The position numbers were made by a program, and so were the translations under genes. Shown here piece by piece: positions 17,894 to 27,391 of a DNA stretch of 64,000 nucleotides. Source of the stretch: Mariprofundus sp. Lineage in GTDB: Bacteria > Pseudomonadota > Zetaproteobacteria > Mariprofundales > Mariprofundaceae. How positions within the stretch are numbered: position 1 is the stretch's first letter; each line of letters begins with the position of its first letter. Below the pieces are notes generated by a model. It ran no database searches and had not been told where the DNA came from. It saw only the letters and a list, made by a program, of their open reading frames with translations. The stretch is from assembly GCA_021772775.1 (NCBI GenBank), contig JAJFLH010000018.1, forward strand, positions 1-64,000, written 5' to 3'.

Positions 17894-20800
17894 ATGTTTG
17901 GCACCCTGAAACTGAAACAGAAAGTATTTGCCGGTTTTTTATCGGTGGGTTTAGTGACCACGGCTATCGCAGCCATTTCGTACGTTTCATTCGACAATGT
18001 GTTAAAAAACTTCAAAGGTTTTGTAGAATATTCCAACCGAGCTGAGTTGAATCTGCTATTGGCACACAATGTTTCCGAAATTCAACGCCAGGCCCTTATT
18101 TATACTTATGAAGGCCATCAAAGCGCTGCCGAACAGGTACATGCGCTATATGGCGATATGAAACAGACCCTCGAGAAAGGTGAAAGCCTTAAATCAGACC
18201 ATGCGGATTTAATTCAAAAACACATTCATAGCTATATGCAGGCATTTGAACAGCTACAGCAACAGCGAGAACTACAACATCATTTAATCCATTTTGATTT
18301 AAAGGATGCAGCTGCTAATGCAGAACACTTTTTGCAACTTCACATACAACAGCAATCTCTGCACCACGATAATACAGAGCTTTTAATGCATGAACGCATC
18401 TTAAACAGTCTGTTATCCATAGAGAAATATGCCCTACGCTACTTCAACACACTGGATCCATCATATATTCAAAAAACTAAAGCTGGCTTCATCACAGTTC
18501 GAAAACAGATACAGGCGATGAAAACAGATAAACAGCGATTATCCGCTGGCACTGAATCGACAAATGCGCTAAAAAATATTGAAACATATGAGCGTACGTT
18601 TCTGGAAGCAGTACAGCGAACACGAGGATATCTATTTCTGGTCAATGTTGTGATGTCGGCTGAGGCTTATGAAATTCTGTACAATGCCCGCAAGATGTCC
18701 GATCAGGTCACACAGGAGATGACTACGATTGAGCAGGATACTTTAAGCACATTACAACAGCTGTTTAACTACATTATTATTGCACTTTTGTTATCGCTAT
18801 TGATGGTTCTACTGCTCTCTGTATTGATTGGCCGCAGCCTCACTAAGCCTATTATGGGTTTAACCAAGGCCTTTAATGCTCTTTCGCAGGGATCACATAA
18901 AACGGAGATTCCACCATATCAGGCTAACGACGAAATTGGCGACCTGACCCGAGCTGCAGTTGTATTCAAAGAGAAAAACCTTCAAACACACACTTTGTTA
19001 GAACAGGCAAAAGCATTGACTCAAGAGCTGAAGAAGTCGCAAGAGAAGTATGTCGACCTGTATGACAATGCTCCGGATATGTATGCATCGGTGGAGGCTG
19101 CAACAGCGCTGGTATTGCAATGCAACCAGACGGTGGCAAATAAGCTTGGTTATCGCAAAGATGAAATGATCGGACAACCTATTTTTGCACTCTACCACGC
19201 TGACTGCATGGACAAGGTGCAGGCTGCATTCAAATCATTTATTGAAACCGGTGTTGTACACAATGCAGAGCTACAATTGAGGAAAAAGGATGGCAGCAAA
19301 ATAGAGGTCAACTTGAACGTGACATCTGTACGGGATGAAAATGGCCAGATTTTACATAGCCGCTCCAGCTGGATTGACATCACTGACCGAAAACAGGCAG
19401 AAGAGAAAGTGCGCAAGTTGTCACAAGCCGTTGATCAATCAGGCGAAGCCGTCGCCATTACCGATGCTGCGGGATGTATCGAATACATTAATCCCGCTTT
19501 TTCGCTCATCACCGGTTATAGCGAAGCTGAAGCTATAGGGCAAAACCCCCGTATCCTCAAAAGCGGCAATCAGGATGCCGCATTTTATGAAAAGATGTGG
19601 TCTACTTTAAGGTCAGGTGAATTCTGGCAAAGTAAAGTGATCAACAAAAGGAAAAATGGCGATTTCTATCCTTCCATGCTGACCATTTCACCGATTAAAA
19701 ATGATAGTGGTAAAATCACCAACTACATTGGTATCCAGCAAAGCCTAGAGGCCATTGAAGCGCTGGAGGCCCAATTCCACCAATCACAAAAAATGGAAGC
19801 GATTGGTACACTCGTTGGCGGTATTGCACATGATTTCAATAACAATCTAGCTGGTATTACCGGCAATCTGTATCTGGCAAAAATGGCTGCCAAATCATTG
19901 CCTGAAGTCGTTAAACGCCTGGATAGCGTGGAAACACTCTCATTTGGAGCCGCCGCAACCATTCAGCAACTGTTGGCCTTTTCTCGCAAAGGTATTGTGC
20001 AGATGAATCCACTTTCTATCTCATCATTTTTAAAAGAGACGATCAAACTTCAACAGGTCTCTCTGCCAGAAAGTGTATCGCTTCAACTTCAGGTCAATGA
20101 TACGGATATGCTTGTGAAAGGTGACATCAATCAGCTACAACAAGTGTTGATGAATCTAATCAATAACGCTTTTGATGCCGTACAAAAGAGTGAAAACCCG
20201 GCTATTCGTATTTGCCTGGATCGCTTCCAGGCTGATGATGACTTTGTGACCCAACATAACGGTTATAGACTGGGGGAGTATGCCCGTATCTCAGTCGTTG
20301 ATAACGGCTCGGGTATAAAGCCCGAACATCTCAATCATGTGTTTGAGCCCTTTTTCACCACCAAAGAACAGGGCAAAGGAACCGGTCTTGGGCTAGCGAT
20401 GGTGTATGGAGCAGTCAAAACGCATGATGGCATGGTTGATATCATATCATCACTGCAAGGAACCACGGTACAACTCTGCTTGCCACTGATTATGTCAGGT
20501 GAGGCTATTGATATAGCGGTGCAGGAGGATCAAGTCGTCGATGGTGATGGTGAAATGATTCTACTCGTCGATGATAATAAAACAGTGCTGAAAACAGCCA
20601 AGGATGTACTGGAAGGCATAAATTACGTTGTACTAACAGCAGAAGATGGTTTGGCTGCAATTGAAACATATCAATCTCATATCAATGACATCGACCTGGT
20701 CATTCTCGATGTAGTAATGCCACGCCTCGGTGGTGTCGAAGCGCTAAAGATGATCAAAGATATCAATCCAGACGTTAAAGCCATGTTTGCTACCGGTTAC

Positions 20801-20914
20801 GACAAACTCAGAACACTTGGCGTAAATCAGCAAGAGATGACCGAGAAAGTCATCAGTAAACCATTTGCTGTAAGTAAACTCAGTCAGCTCATTCGAGAGG
20901 TCTTACGAGGCTAA
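17894..20914 (+). CDS. Hybrid histidine kinase with long helical periplasmic domain (TorS-like layout)
   Basis: 1006 residues. TM1 is about 10-30. A predicted all-helical periplasmic domain of about 260 residues follows. TM2 is about 288-315, then HAMP (SLTKPIMGLTKAFNAL), a coiled coil and two PAS domains (about 390-500 and 510-630). The H-box [13 protein letters not shown] has its His at 646. The ATPase domain has INNAFDAV, DNGSG and GKGTGLGLAM. The receiver has Asp 893-894, phospho-Asp 939 (ILDVVMP) and Lys 989. The helical sensor and adjacent binding protein recall TorS/TorT, though the binding protein here is a different fold class. There is no Hpt domain. Starts 7 bp after the binding-protein stop, so surely co-transcribed. 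Its catalytic core is a close paralogue of the kinase at 24107. Confidence 0.93.
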   Translation: MFGTLKLKQKVFAGFLSVGLVTTAIAAISYVSFDNVLKNFKGFVEYSNRAELNLLLAHNVSEIQRQALIYTYEGHQSAAEQVHALYGDMKQTLEKGESLKSDHADLIQKHIHSYMQAFEQLQQQRELQHHLIHFDLKDAAANAEHFLQLHIQQQSLHHDNTELLMHERILNSLLSIEKYALRYFNTLDPSYIQKTKAGFITVRKQIQAMKTDKQRLSAGTESTNALKNIETYERTFLEAVQRTRGYLFLVNVVMSAEAYEILYNARKMSDQVTQEMTTIEQDTLSTLQQLFNYIIIALLLSLLMVLLLSVLIGRSLTKPIMGLTKAFNALSQGSHKTEIPPYQANDEIGDLTRAAVVFKEKNLQTHTLLEQAKALTQELKKSQEKYVDLYDNAPDMYASVEAATALVLQCNQTVANKLGYRKDEMIGQPIFALYHADCMDKVQAAFKSFIETGVVHNAELQLRKKDGSKIEVNLNVTSVRDENGQILHSRSSWIDITDRKQAEEKVRKLSQAVDQSGEAVAITDAAGCIEYINPAFSLITGYSEAEAIGQNPRILKSGNQDAAFYEKMWSTLRSGEFWQSKVINKRKNGDFYPSMLTISPIKNDSGKITNYIGIQQSLEAIEALEAQFHQSQKMEAIGTLVGGIAHDFNNNLAGITGNLYLAKMAAKSLPEVVKRLDSVETLSFGAAATIQQLLAFSRKGIVQMNPLSISSFLKETIKLQQVSLPESVSLQLQVNDTDMLVKGDINQLQQVLMNLINNAFDAVQKSENPAIRICLDRFQADDDFVTQHNGYRLGEYARISVVDNGSGIKPEHLNHVFEPFFTTKEQGKGTGLGLAMVYGAVKTHDGMVDIISSLQGTTVQLCLPLIMSGEAIDIAVQEDQVVDGDGEMILLVDDNKTVLKTAKDVLEGINYVVLTAEDGLAAIETYQSHINDIDLVILDVVMPRLGGVEALKMIKDINPDVKAMFATGYDKLRTLGVNQQEMTEKVISKPFAVSKLSQLIREVLRG

Positions 20915-20923
20915 ATGTGTGCA

Positions 20924-20945
20924 GAATAATGCAACCACATTATTC
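20924..20945 (+). terminator. Hairpin after the first hybrid kinase
   Basis: GAATAATG (20924-20931) pairs perfectly with CATTATTC (20938-20945) around a CAACCA loop, 10 bp past the kinase stop. It is AT-rich and lacks a T-run, so it is a weak terminator candidate. Confidence 0.3.
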
Positions 20946-21059
20946 CGCGATATATAGTGGGTTATACCTTCACCTAAAATTATGTCGGCTGCCAAGTTTT
21001 GACGTCCATCGATTGTAACGACTTACAAATCGCTTCGTAACGAACGAAAGGAGCTTCTC

Positions 21060-22388
21060 ATGAATAAAGTAATTCTCGCACTCATCTCACTACTCTTCAT
21101 TGCGAGCATGTCGGCATCCGCAGCGGAATTTAAAATGGTTAAACCTGAACAAGTAGGCCTCTCGTCTGAACGCTTAAAGAACATGGATCAATTGATTGAT
21201 AATCACATTCATCAGAAGAAGATCGCTGGTGCTGTGGTGCTGGTCGCACGCAAAGGTAAAATCGCTTATTTCCGAGCATCTGGTCTGGCCGATGTCGGTA
21301 AAGCAATGCACCGAGATACAATGTTCAGAATCGTTTCTATGACCAAGCCAGTCACCAGCACAGCAATCATGATGTTATATGAAGAGGGTAAATTACTACT
21401 CTCCGACCCGGTATCCAAATACATTCCTGAATTTCGCAATCAGAAGGTACTAGTACCCATGCCTAAAGGCTCTGAGTTTCCATACAGGCTGGTGCCGGTA
21501 AAACGTGAAGTACAGATTCGTGATCTATTGGCGCATACCTCAGGCATCCTCTATCTATTCCTCAACGATGTGTACCCGAATCCCACTCGCCGCATGGTCG
21601 TTGATCTCTATAAAGAGGCTGGCATTACCGATGGTTTCTGTCGCCCTGATGAAGAGATTGGTGACATGGTCAAACGCCTAGCCCGTTTGCCACTTTATGC
21701 TCATCCGGGCGAAGTCTGGGACTATGGCCTGAACTCCGATGTGCTGGGCTATCTGGTGGAAGTGGTTTCAGGCCAGAAGTTCGATACATTTGTTGAGCAG
21801 CGCATCTTTAAACCTTTAAAAATGCATGACAGCCATTTCTATATCCCTGAAGAGAAATTACCGCGCCTTGCAGCCGTATGGAAGAGCGACTGGAAGGGGC
21901 ATTTAGAACGCGCCGATGACAAACCGATTATCTCTGGAGATCTATGTCTTAATCCGAGCGATGCTGAAGCGCTTTCCGGCAAGTATCTTGCTGGTGGAGC
22001 TAATGTGTTATCCACCGTTTACGATTATTTCCGCTTTGCCCAGATGTTCCTCAACGGCGGGGAGCTTGATGGGGTTCGTTTGCTCAGTCGCAAGACTGTC
22101 GAACTAATGTCTGCAACCAATCATATCGGTAAACACGATGCCGAATTCCTGCACAGCAAAGGTTGGAAGTTCGGTCTCGGTTTTGCCATCCAGCAGGATA
22201 GGGAGCATTCGGTGGATAGTGGTGATGCAGGCACTTTTGAGTGGGCGGGTATCTATTCAACCCGATTCAGTATCGATCCAAAAGAAGAGAAGATCACCAT
22301 CTTTATGAGTCAGACCAACCCCTTCGGTCATCATTTTGAGCTCTGGGACAAGGTGCTGGTGCAATCAGCATCGGCAATAGCGGATTAG
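21060..22388 (+). CDS. Secreted serine hydrolase, class C beta-lactamase fold
   Basis: 442 residues. A Sec signal peptide (about 1-22, cleavage after ASAAE-type site) directs it to the periplasm. The serine hydrolase nucleophile is in SMTK (residues about 97-100: RIVSMTKPVTSTAIMML). The second catalytic motif is the Tyr in WDYGLNSDVLGYLVE. HTSG (LLAHTSGILY) and a late WAGIYSTRF stretch are typical of the EstB/penicillin-binding-protein-like esterases. Members include esterases, D-aminopeptidases and AmpC; substrate cannot be inferred. The ATG follows AAAGGAG. An SBP_bac_3-like gene starts 11 bp downstream, so the hydrolase belongs to that transcript and may produce or remove the ligand that the binding proteins detect. 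Confidence 0.88.
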   Translation: MNKVILALISLLFIASMSASAAEFKMVKPEQVGLSSERLKNMDQLIDNHIHQKKIAGAVVLVARKGKIAYFRASGLADVGKAMHRDTMFRIVSMTKPVTSTAIMMLYEEGKLLLSDPVSKYIPEFRNQKVLVPMPKGSEFPYRLVPVKREVQIRDLLAHTSGILYLFLNDVYPNPTRRMVVDLYKEAGITDGFCRPDEEIGDMVKRLARLPLYAHPGEVWDYGLNSDVLGYLVEVVSGQKFDTFVEQRIFKPLKMHDSHFYIPEEKLPRLAAVWKSDWKGHLERADDKPIISGDLCLNPSDAEALSGKYLAGGANVLSTVYDYFRFAQMFLNGGELDGVRLLSRKTVELMSATNHIGKHDAEFLHSKGWKFGLGFAIQQDREHSVDSGDAGTFEWAGIYSTRFSIDPKEEKITIFMSQTNPFGHHFELWDKVLVQSASAIAD

Positions 22389-22399
22389 GAAGGTATATC

Positions 22400-23245
22400 A
22401 TGAATCAACTTACCAGCAACCACACAGGCAACAGCCTGTTGGTATTTTTCATCATGTTTTTTGTGTTACCAAGCCCTGCATTTGCAACAGGCCCGCGCGT
22501 GACCACAGCACTGTTTTCAGCCGATAAAAGTGAGATACATGCTGTTGATTTTCCTCCCTTTGTATCCTCCGATGTAGTGGATGGCGGAGCCATATCTGAG
22601 CTCGTCAACACTGCTCTGGCTCGGGGAGGGGTGGATGCAGTCATTTCCACCCATCCGATTCAGCGCATGGTGAGATATTATCTGTTACAGGAGGATGCCA
22701 TGGCTGTCATAGGCTGGCATTTTCAGCTTACTGCAGAACAGAAAAAGCATCTGATCCTTATTCCGATCACGCGACTTCCCGAGAAATATTTCTATTATAA
22801 ACCGCGACATCCGAATGGCTTGATGATCAATGATGTAAGCTTGAAAGGCCTGCGTTATGGGGCGCATAAAGGTGAAGATACGAGCACCTTCGAAAAGGCC
22901 GGTGTCGAAGTACAATATGGCAGATCCATAGCACTGCTGAAAAAACTAAAAAATAACGAACTGGATTTTATCTGCTCCCCCCCCAAGACAGTGGAATGGC
23001 TGCTTGATCGCTACATGAGTGATGAAAAAGAAAATTTTGTTAGCACTGCTGGAGATGCTGAAAAGCAGCTCTTTTATATTGTATTCAACCGCAAACATGC
23101 AGATGGAGAGATGGCAGCGGATAAATTTAACAAAGCACTGAAGGATATGGTCAACGATGGCACATATGGTAAGATTGTTGAGAAACATCTGGGTAAGGGC
23201 GACGATGGAAAGCTCTATTTGAGGCGATTGGAAACATTTAAGTAA
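22400..23245 (+). CDS. SBP_bac_3-like periplasmic binding protein (orphan)
   Basis: 281 residues. A signal peptide covers about 1-29 (hydrophobic LLVFFIMFFVLPSPAFA). The mature part follows the amino-acid-type binding-protein plan: VDFPPFVS, then GGAISELVNTALARGGVDAVI, a central LKGLRYGAHKGEDTSTFEKAGVEVQYG segment, and a C-terminal FNKALKDMVNDGTYGKIVEKHLG typical of family 3. No permease or ATPase gene is nearby. The ATG follows GGAAGG. It is followed 28 bp later by a second, only distantly similar binding protein and then by a hybrid kinase. It could instead be a transport protein for a distant permease. Confidence 0.8.
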   Translation: MNQLTSNHTGNSLLVFFIMFFVLPSPAFATGPRVTTALFSADKSEIHAVDFPPFVSSDVVDGGAISELVNTALARGGVDAVISTHPIQRMVRYYLLQEDAMAVIGWHFQLTAEQKKHLILIPITRLPEKYFYYKPRHPNGLMINDVSLKGLRYGAHKGEDTSTFEKAGVEVQYGRSIALLKKLKNNELDFICSPPKTVEWLLDRYMSDEKENFVSTAGDAEKQLFYIVFNRKHADGEMAADKFNKALKDMVNDGTYGKIVEKHLGKGDDGKLYLRRLETFK

Positions 23246-23273
23246 CAGGGAAAATTAAAGGAGAGTGATATCG

Positions 23274-24104
23274 GTGAGATATCTTAAAGCATTGGAGAGT
23301 ATTGGGAGAGTTACTGCCTTACTGTTGCTGCTTAGCGTAGCTGTATCAAACAGTTATGCAGAAATCACTGTCCAGCTACATGCCAATGAGAGCCTACCCT
23401 TCTTTTCCAAAACCATGCAGCTAAACGGCATGGCCGGTGAGATTATTCATGCTGCTTCAAAAGCTGCTGGAATTACGTCAATCATAGAGTTTAGACCTCT
23501 AAAGCGCATGATCGATGATGATAGTAATAATGATTTGGGAAACCCTGCGTTCTATATGGGCACGCAGGAGTTCTCCGCCATCATTCCTATTGCCGTTTAT
23601 CATATGGCTGTTTTCCATTATCTGCCCAATCATCCTAGACACCCCGAAATTCACGCAGTGAAAGATTTAGAAGGGCACAAAATAGGGGTCCTGAAAGGCA
23701 CACTTGTCGATCGCTCTCAATTCGAAAAAGCAGGCATCGTCTTTGAAGAGAGTTATTCTCAAGAATCGCTGTTTAAAAAACTGCAGAAAGGCCGTATTGA
23801 TCTGGTGATTGAGATTAATCTAGTTGGCAAAACTATGATTACGCGCCTTTTTCCTTCCGATAGAGAGAGTTTTGGCTCAGTTCTTATCCCCAAATCAGAA
23901 TCTCCGATCGCTATTCTTCTGGCAGAGAAGCAGCTCAACGGCAACGCGTTAGGAGTACGCTACAGACAAGGTTTGCAAAAAATAAGATTGAGCGGTGAGT
24001 ATGAAACTATCCTCAATAAATATTATGGATCTGACGGGCTACCAGAGCACTATATACGAGCTATGGAGCGCTTTACTATAATCTATAATGACGGTACTGA
24101 ATAA
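23274..24104 (+). CDS. Second SBP_bac_3-like periplasmic binding protein (orphan)
   Basis: 276 residues from the chosen GTG. The signal peptide has a hydrophobic core TALLLLLSVAVSNSYA. Mature motifs include GMAGEIIHAASKAAGI, DLEGHKIGVLKGTLVDRSQFEKAGI, LFKKLQKGRIDLVIEIN and a C-terminal LQKIRLSGEYETILNKYYG, as in family 3 solute-binding proteins. A GTG at 23265 gives three more codons but lies one base from the AAAGGAG; the GTG at 23274, ten bases away, is better placed. Two bases separate its stop from the ATG of the kinase at 24107, so translation is tightly linked. It is the likeliest direct co-receptor for that kinase. Confidence 0.8.
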   Translation: MRYLKALESIGRVTALLLLLSVAVSNSYAEITVQLHANESLPFFSKTMQLNGMAGEIIHAASKAAGITSIIEFRPLKRMIDDDSNNDLGNPAFYMGTQEFSAIIPIAVYHMAVFHYLPNHPRHPEIHAVKDLEGHKIGVLKGTLVDRSQFEKAGIVFEESYSQESLFKKLQKGRIDLVIEINLVGKTMITRLFPSDRESFGSVLIPKSESPIAILLAEKQLNGNALGVRYRQGLQKIRLSGEYETILNKYYGSDGLPEHYIRAMERFTIIYNDGTE

Positions 24105-24106
24105 TC

Positions 24107-26686
24107 ATGAGCAGGTTAAAAAACAGCATTAAAGGCATGATCATTATGATCGTAGTGTTGACCGTAAGTTGCGGTTTTATGGTCTTTGAATTCTATGATT
24201 ACCATTCGACTGAGACCACCGCTCTAAAAAACCTCGAGGAGTTGACACACAGAAAAGCTGACCGGCTAGCTGAAAACCTGTCTATACCTGTATGGGAGAT
24301 TGATAACGACTGGGTCATTAAGATTATCGATACCGAAATGAAAGATAAGCAGGTTTATGCGATCACTGTTATTACAGATGGTAATCTGTTTGAAGGTAGA
24401 CAGCGGAATACAAATTGGCAGCCTGTGCAAGCCTCGCAAAAGATCAGCGAAGATTATATTTTCCGCTCCCGCTTCATTGAGCGTGACGGTCAAACAATAG
24501 GCTCTGTAAACGTCTATATCAGTCGTCAATTTATGGATGAAGTGCTTACTGAACGACTGATAAGGCAGATGATTGCACTATTGCTATTGGCACTGCTGAT
24601 TGTCATCACCCTGGTGGCTCTTCTGAACAAGGTGGTTGTGCGACGCCTACAGAAAATTCTCTCTGTCTCTAAGGCTATCGCAAACGGTGACTACTCACAG
24701 AGCCTAGATGTCAGTTATCATGATGAAGTTGGCCTTCTTGCCGATGGTATGAATACCATGAAACACAATATTCAACTGCGTGAAGCAGAATTAAAAGAGA
24801 GCGAGTCGCGATTCCGACGGCTTGTACAACAAATTCCGATTCCCCTAGCCTATGTAGCAAAAACAGGAGAGTTCGAATTTTTCAATGACCGTTTTGTAAA
24901 AACTTTCGGCTACAACCAGAAAGATCTGCCGACCATTGAGCAGTGGTGGGAGCTTGCTTACCCGGATGAGGAGTACAGACGCTGGGTTTTAGATAGTTGG
25001 GATTCCGCAACGACAAAAGCCATGACGATGAAAGAAGACATCCAGCCAGCTGAATACAATGTGACTTGCAAGAATGGCGATGTGCGCATCATTGAAATCG
25101 CCGGTGTTTTCCTTGGTGATGATTTACTTGCGACTTGCATTGACCTTACTGAACGAAAGCAGGCTGAAGAAAAAGTAAGACGTTATTCTCAGGCTATGGA
25201 GCAGTCTGGAGAGGGCATTGTCATTACAGATAAACAAGGGGTAATCGAACACATCAACCCGGCGTTTACACTGCTCACGGGCTATGGTGAAGAAGCCATT
25301 GGTAAGAAGACCAGCCTACTGAAAAGTGGCAGTCAAGATAACGCATTCTATGAAAGAATGTGGGAAACCCTGATATATGGACAGACATGGCAGGGAAAAG
25401 TTATCAATAAGAAAAAAAGCGGTGAGCTCTATCCCGCTATGCTGACTATTTCCCCCATCAGAAATGACGAAGGTAAAACCACCAACTATATTGGTATTCA
25501 GCAAAATCTGGAAAAATTTGAAGAGCTGGAACAACAGTTTCATCAATCTCAAAAAATGGAAGCAATCGGCACGCTGGTTGGCGGCATAGCCCACGATTTT
25601 AATAACACACTCGCGGGTATTACCGGCAATCTCTATATGGCCAAAAAGGCAGCCAATAGCCTACCCGATGTTGTGTACCGGCTTGATAGTGTAGAGAAAC
25701 TTTCGTTCAGTGCTGCGGCAATGATCCAGCAACTGCTGGCCTTCTCCCGCAAAAGTGTTGTGGAGATGAATCCACTTTCGATCTCCTCCTTTTTGAAAGA
25801 GACCATCAAATTAAACCAGGTTTCGCTGCCGGAGAACATTGATTTTCAAATGCAGGTAAGTACTAGTGACATGCAAGTGAAGGGCGATATTAATCAGCTG
25901 CAACAGCTATTCATGAACCTGATCAATAATGCTTATGACGCTGTGCAATCACAAAAGAAACCATGCATACGGATTGAGCTTGAGTGCATTCATGCCGACA
26001 ATCATTTTGTTGATCAACATGAAGGCTCTAAAAAAGGTGATTATGCTTGTATTTCGGTGATTGATAATGGCTTCGGTATTAAAGCGGAGCATCTCAACCA
26101 TATTTTTGAACCCTTTTTCACAACCAAAGATCCGGGCAAAGGAACCGGGCTTGGTATGGCGATGGTTTACGGTTCGGTAAAAACCCATCATGGCCTGATT
26201 GACGTAAAATCTACACAGGGCGAACACAGCGGGACATCGGTACGGATATATCTGCCTCTGATCGATTCAAATCAACTATCTGATATGGGAGATACGCATG
26301 ATGATGTGATCAATGGCCATGGTGAAACCATCCTACTTGTAGATGATAACAGTACCGTCCTGGAGACCGGGCGTGATGTACTTGAGGGCTTAGGCTATAA
26401 AGTACTGATGGCTGAAGATGGTCTGTTAGCTATTGAAACTTACCAATCACATCAGGATGAAATAGACCTGATTATTATCGATGTGGTGATGCCTAAACTG
26501 GGAGGCGTTGAAGCACTAAAAGTAATTAAGAGCTTCAACCCTGCTGTAAAAGCCATGTATGCTACAGGTTACGATAGACTTAGTTCGCTACAAATTCGCA
26601 GTCATGCACCTTTAGAAAGGGTCATCAGTAAACCGTTTGCAGTGAGTCAGCTCAGCCAGCTCATTCGAGAGGTATTAGAAGGGTAG
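24107..26686 (+). CDS. Hybrid histidine kinase paired with orphan binding proteins
   Basis: 859 residues. TM1 is about 10-29 and TM2 about 152-175, enclosing a periplasmic domain of about 120 residues, much smaller than in the kinase at 17894. HAMP follows, then two PAS domains (about 235-350 and 355-475). The H-box [13 protein letters not shown] has its His at 496. The ATPase domain has [13 protein letters not shown] and [10 protein letters not shown]. The receiver has phospho-Asp near 794 (IIDVVMP) and ISKPF Lys near 841. In the 50 residues after the His, 41 are identical to the kinase at 17894, so the cores arose by duplication while the sensor parts differ. No Hpt. Last gene of the hydrolase/binding-protein transcript. 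Confidence 0.92.
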   Translation: MSRLKNSIKGMIIMIVVLTVSCGFMVFEFYDYHSTETTALKNLEELTHRKADRLAENLSIPVWEIDNDWVIKIIDTEMKDKQVYAITVITDGNLFEGRQRNTNWQPVQASQKISEDYIFRSRFIERDGQTIGSVNVYISRQFMDEVLTERLIRQMIALLLLALLIVITLVALLNKVVVRRLQKILSVSKAIANGDYSQSLDVSYHDEVGLLADGMNTMKHNIQLREAELKESESRFRRLVQQIPIPLAYVAKTGEFEFFNDRFVKTFGYNQKDLPTIEQWWELAYPDEEYRRWVLDSWDSATTKAMTMKEDIQPAEYNVTCKNGDVRIIEIAGVFLGDDLLATCIDLTERKQAEEKVRRYSQAMEQSGEGIVITDKQGVIEHINPAFTLLTGYGEEAIGKKTSLLKSGSQDNAFYERMWETLIYGQTWQGKVINKKKSGELYPAMLTISPIRNDEGKTTNYIGIQQNLEKFEELEQQFHQSQKMEAIGTLVGGIAHDFNNTLAGITGNLYMAKKAANSLPDVVYRLDSVEKLSFSAAAMIQQLLAFSRKSVVEMNPLSISSFLKETIKLNQVSLPENIDFQMQVSTSDMQVKGDINQLQQLFMNLINNAYDAVQSQKKPCIRIELECIHADNHFVDQHEGSKKGDYACISVIDNGFGIKAEHLNHIFEPFFTTKDPGKGTGLGMAMVYGSVKTHHGLIDVKSTQGEHSGTSVRIYLPLIDSNQLSDMGDTHDDVINGHGETILLVDDNSTVLETGRDVLEGLGYKVLMAEDGLLAIETYQSHQDEIDLIIIDVVMPKLGGVEALKVIKSFNPAVKAMYATGYDRLSSLQIRSHAPLERVISKPFAVSQLSQLIREVLEG

Positions 26687-26695
26687 TCCTGCCCT

Positions 26696-27364
26696 TCAAT
26701 AAGGCACTACTTTGCCATCAAAGGCTACAAACTGCCCCCCCATATAATCACGCGCATCGGTAATAACCTGCACCATGCCTGCCACTGAAGTTGTCACATC
26801 AATCAAGCCAGTTTGATGCGTCATATCTGTTTGCACCCAACCCGGATGTAGTGTGATCACATGCACGCCAAATGGTGCCAAATCCACCGCCATCGATTTG
26901 GATACAATCACCAGAGCCGCTTTAGCAGCTCGATAAGCATAAGTACCACCACTGCCATTGTCCGCACTTGAACCCATTTTTGAGCTGACATTAGCGATAA
27001 TGCCCTGGCCAGCGATCACTCGCTCATGCAATTTTTGAACCACGCGCAATGGGCCAATGCAGTCGACATTAAACACATCCAACATCACATCAGATGTTAC
27101 TTTGTTGAGTGACTGACCATCTTTTCCCGGCCCATAAATACCTGCATTATTAATCAGTAGATCTATTTTATCCGGCAATGAACCAAGCGGCCCATCATCA
27201 GCACTGATATCCCATTGAACGGTGTGTAAGTTTGCTGCTCCCAAATTGATCAAATCATCAGAAACTATACGGCAACAAGCCCAAACAGAATGCCCCTGTT
27301 GCAAATAATGTCGAACAAAACCCAGCCCAAGTCCGCGGTTTGCTCCGGTGATCAGTATATTCAT
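26696..27364 (-). CDS. SDR-family oxidoreductase
   Basis: 222 residues, a short classical SDR of the CsgA/C-factor or YciK-like kind. The cofactor-binding GANRGLGLG is at residues 7-15, NNAGIYG is near 72, SSKMGS holds the catalytic Ser, and YAYRAAKAAL the Tyr-x-x-x-Lys pair. The C-terminus ends GGQFVAFDGKVVPY. The substrate is unknown. It is convergent with the kinase at 24107 (10 bp apart) and divergent from the NusG_II gene. A degraded copy of its last ~110 bp is found at 16381-16490 beside mscS, suggesting that mscS and this gene were once adjacent. Confidence 0.9.
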   Translation of the reverse strand: MNILITGANRGLGLGFVRHYLQQGHSVWACCRIVSDDLINLGAANLHTVQWDISADDGPLGSLPDKIDLLINNAGIYGPGKDGQSLNKVTSDVMLDVFNVDCIGPLRVVQKLHERVIAGQGIIANVSSKMGSSADNGSGGTYAYRAAKAALVIVSKSMAVDLAPFGVHVITLHPGWVQTDMTHQTGLIDVTTSVAGMVQVITDARDYMGGQFVAFDGKVVPY

Positions 27365-27391
27365 GTTAGCTCCATTGATAGGGTTTCTCCC

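Larger units (their letters stand above)
16381..26803. other. Candidate genomic island or duplication flanked by SDR 3'-end copies
   Basis: The block from the SDR remnant (16381-16490) to the intact SDR 3' end (about 26696-26811) holds two binding-protein/kinase modules and a serine hydrolase, all on the plus strand. The flanking SDR copies are in the same orientation, as att sites would be if an element had entered the 3' end of the SDR gene and restored it. No integrase was seen, and the copies have diverged to about 70% identity, so the event would be old. Tandem duplication and deletion is the alternative. Confidence 0.35.

Noticed and set aside
20999-21028. TTGACG as a -35 box for the serine hydrolase gene
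   Set aside because: No acceptable -10 sequence 15-19 bp downstream.
16600-26686. A complete ABC importer in the sensory block
   Set aside because: Three binding proteins are present but no permease or nucleotide-binding subunit gene was found on either strand.
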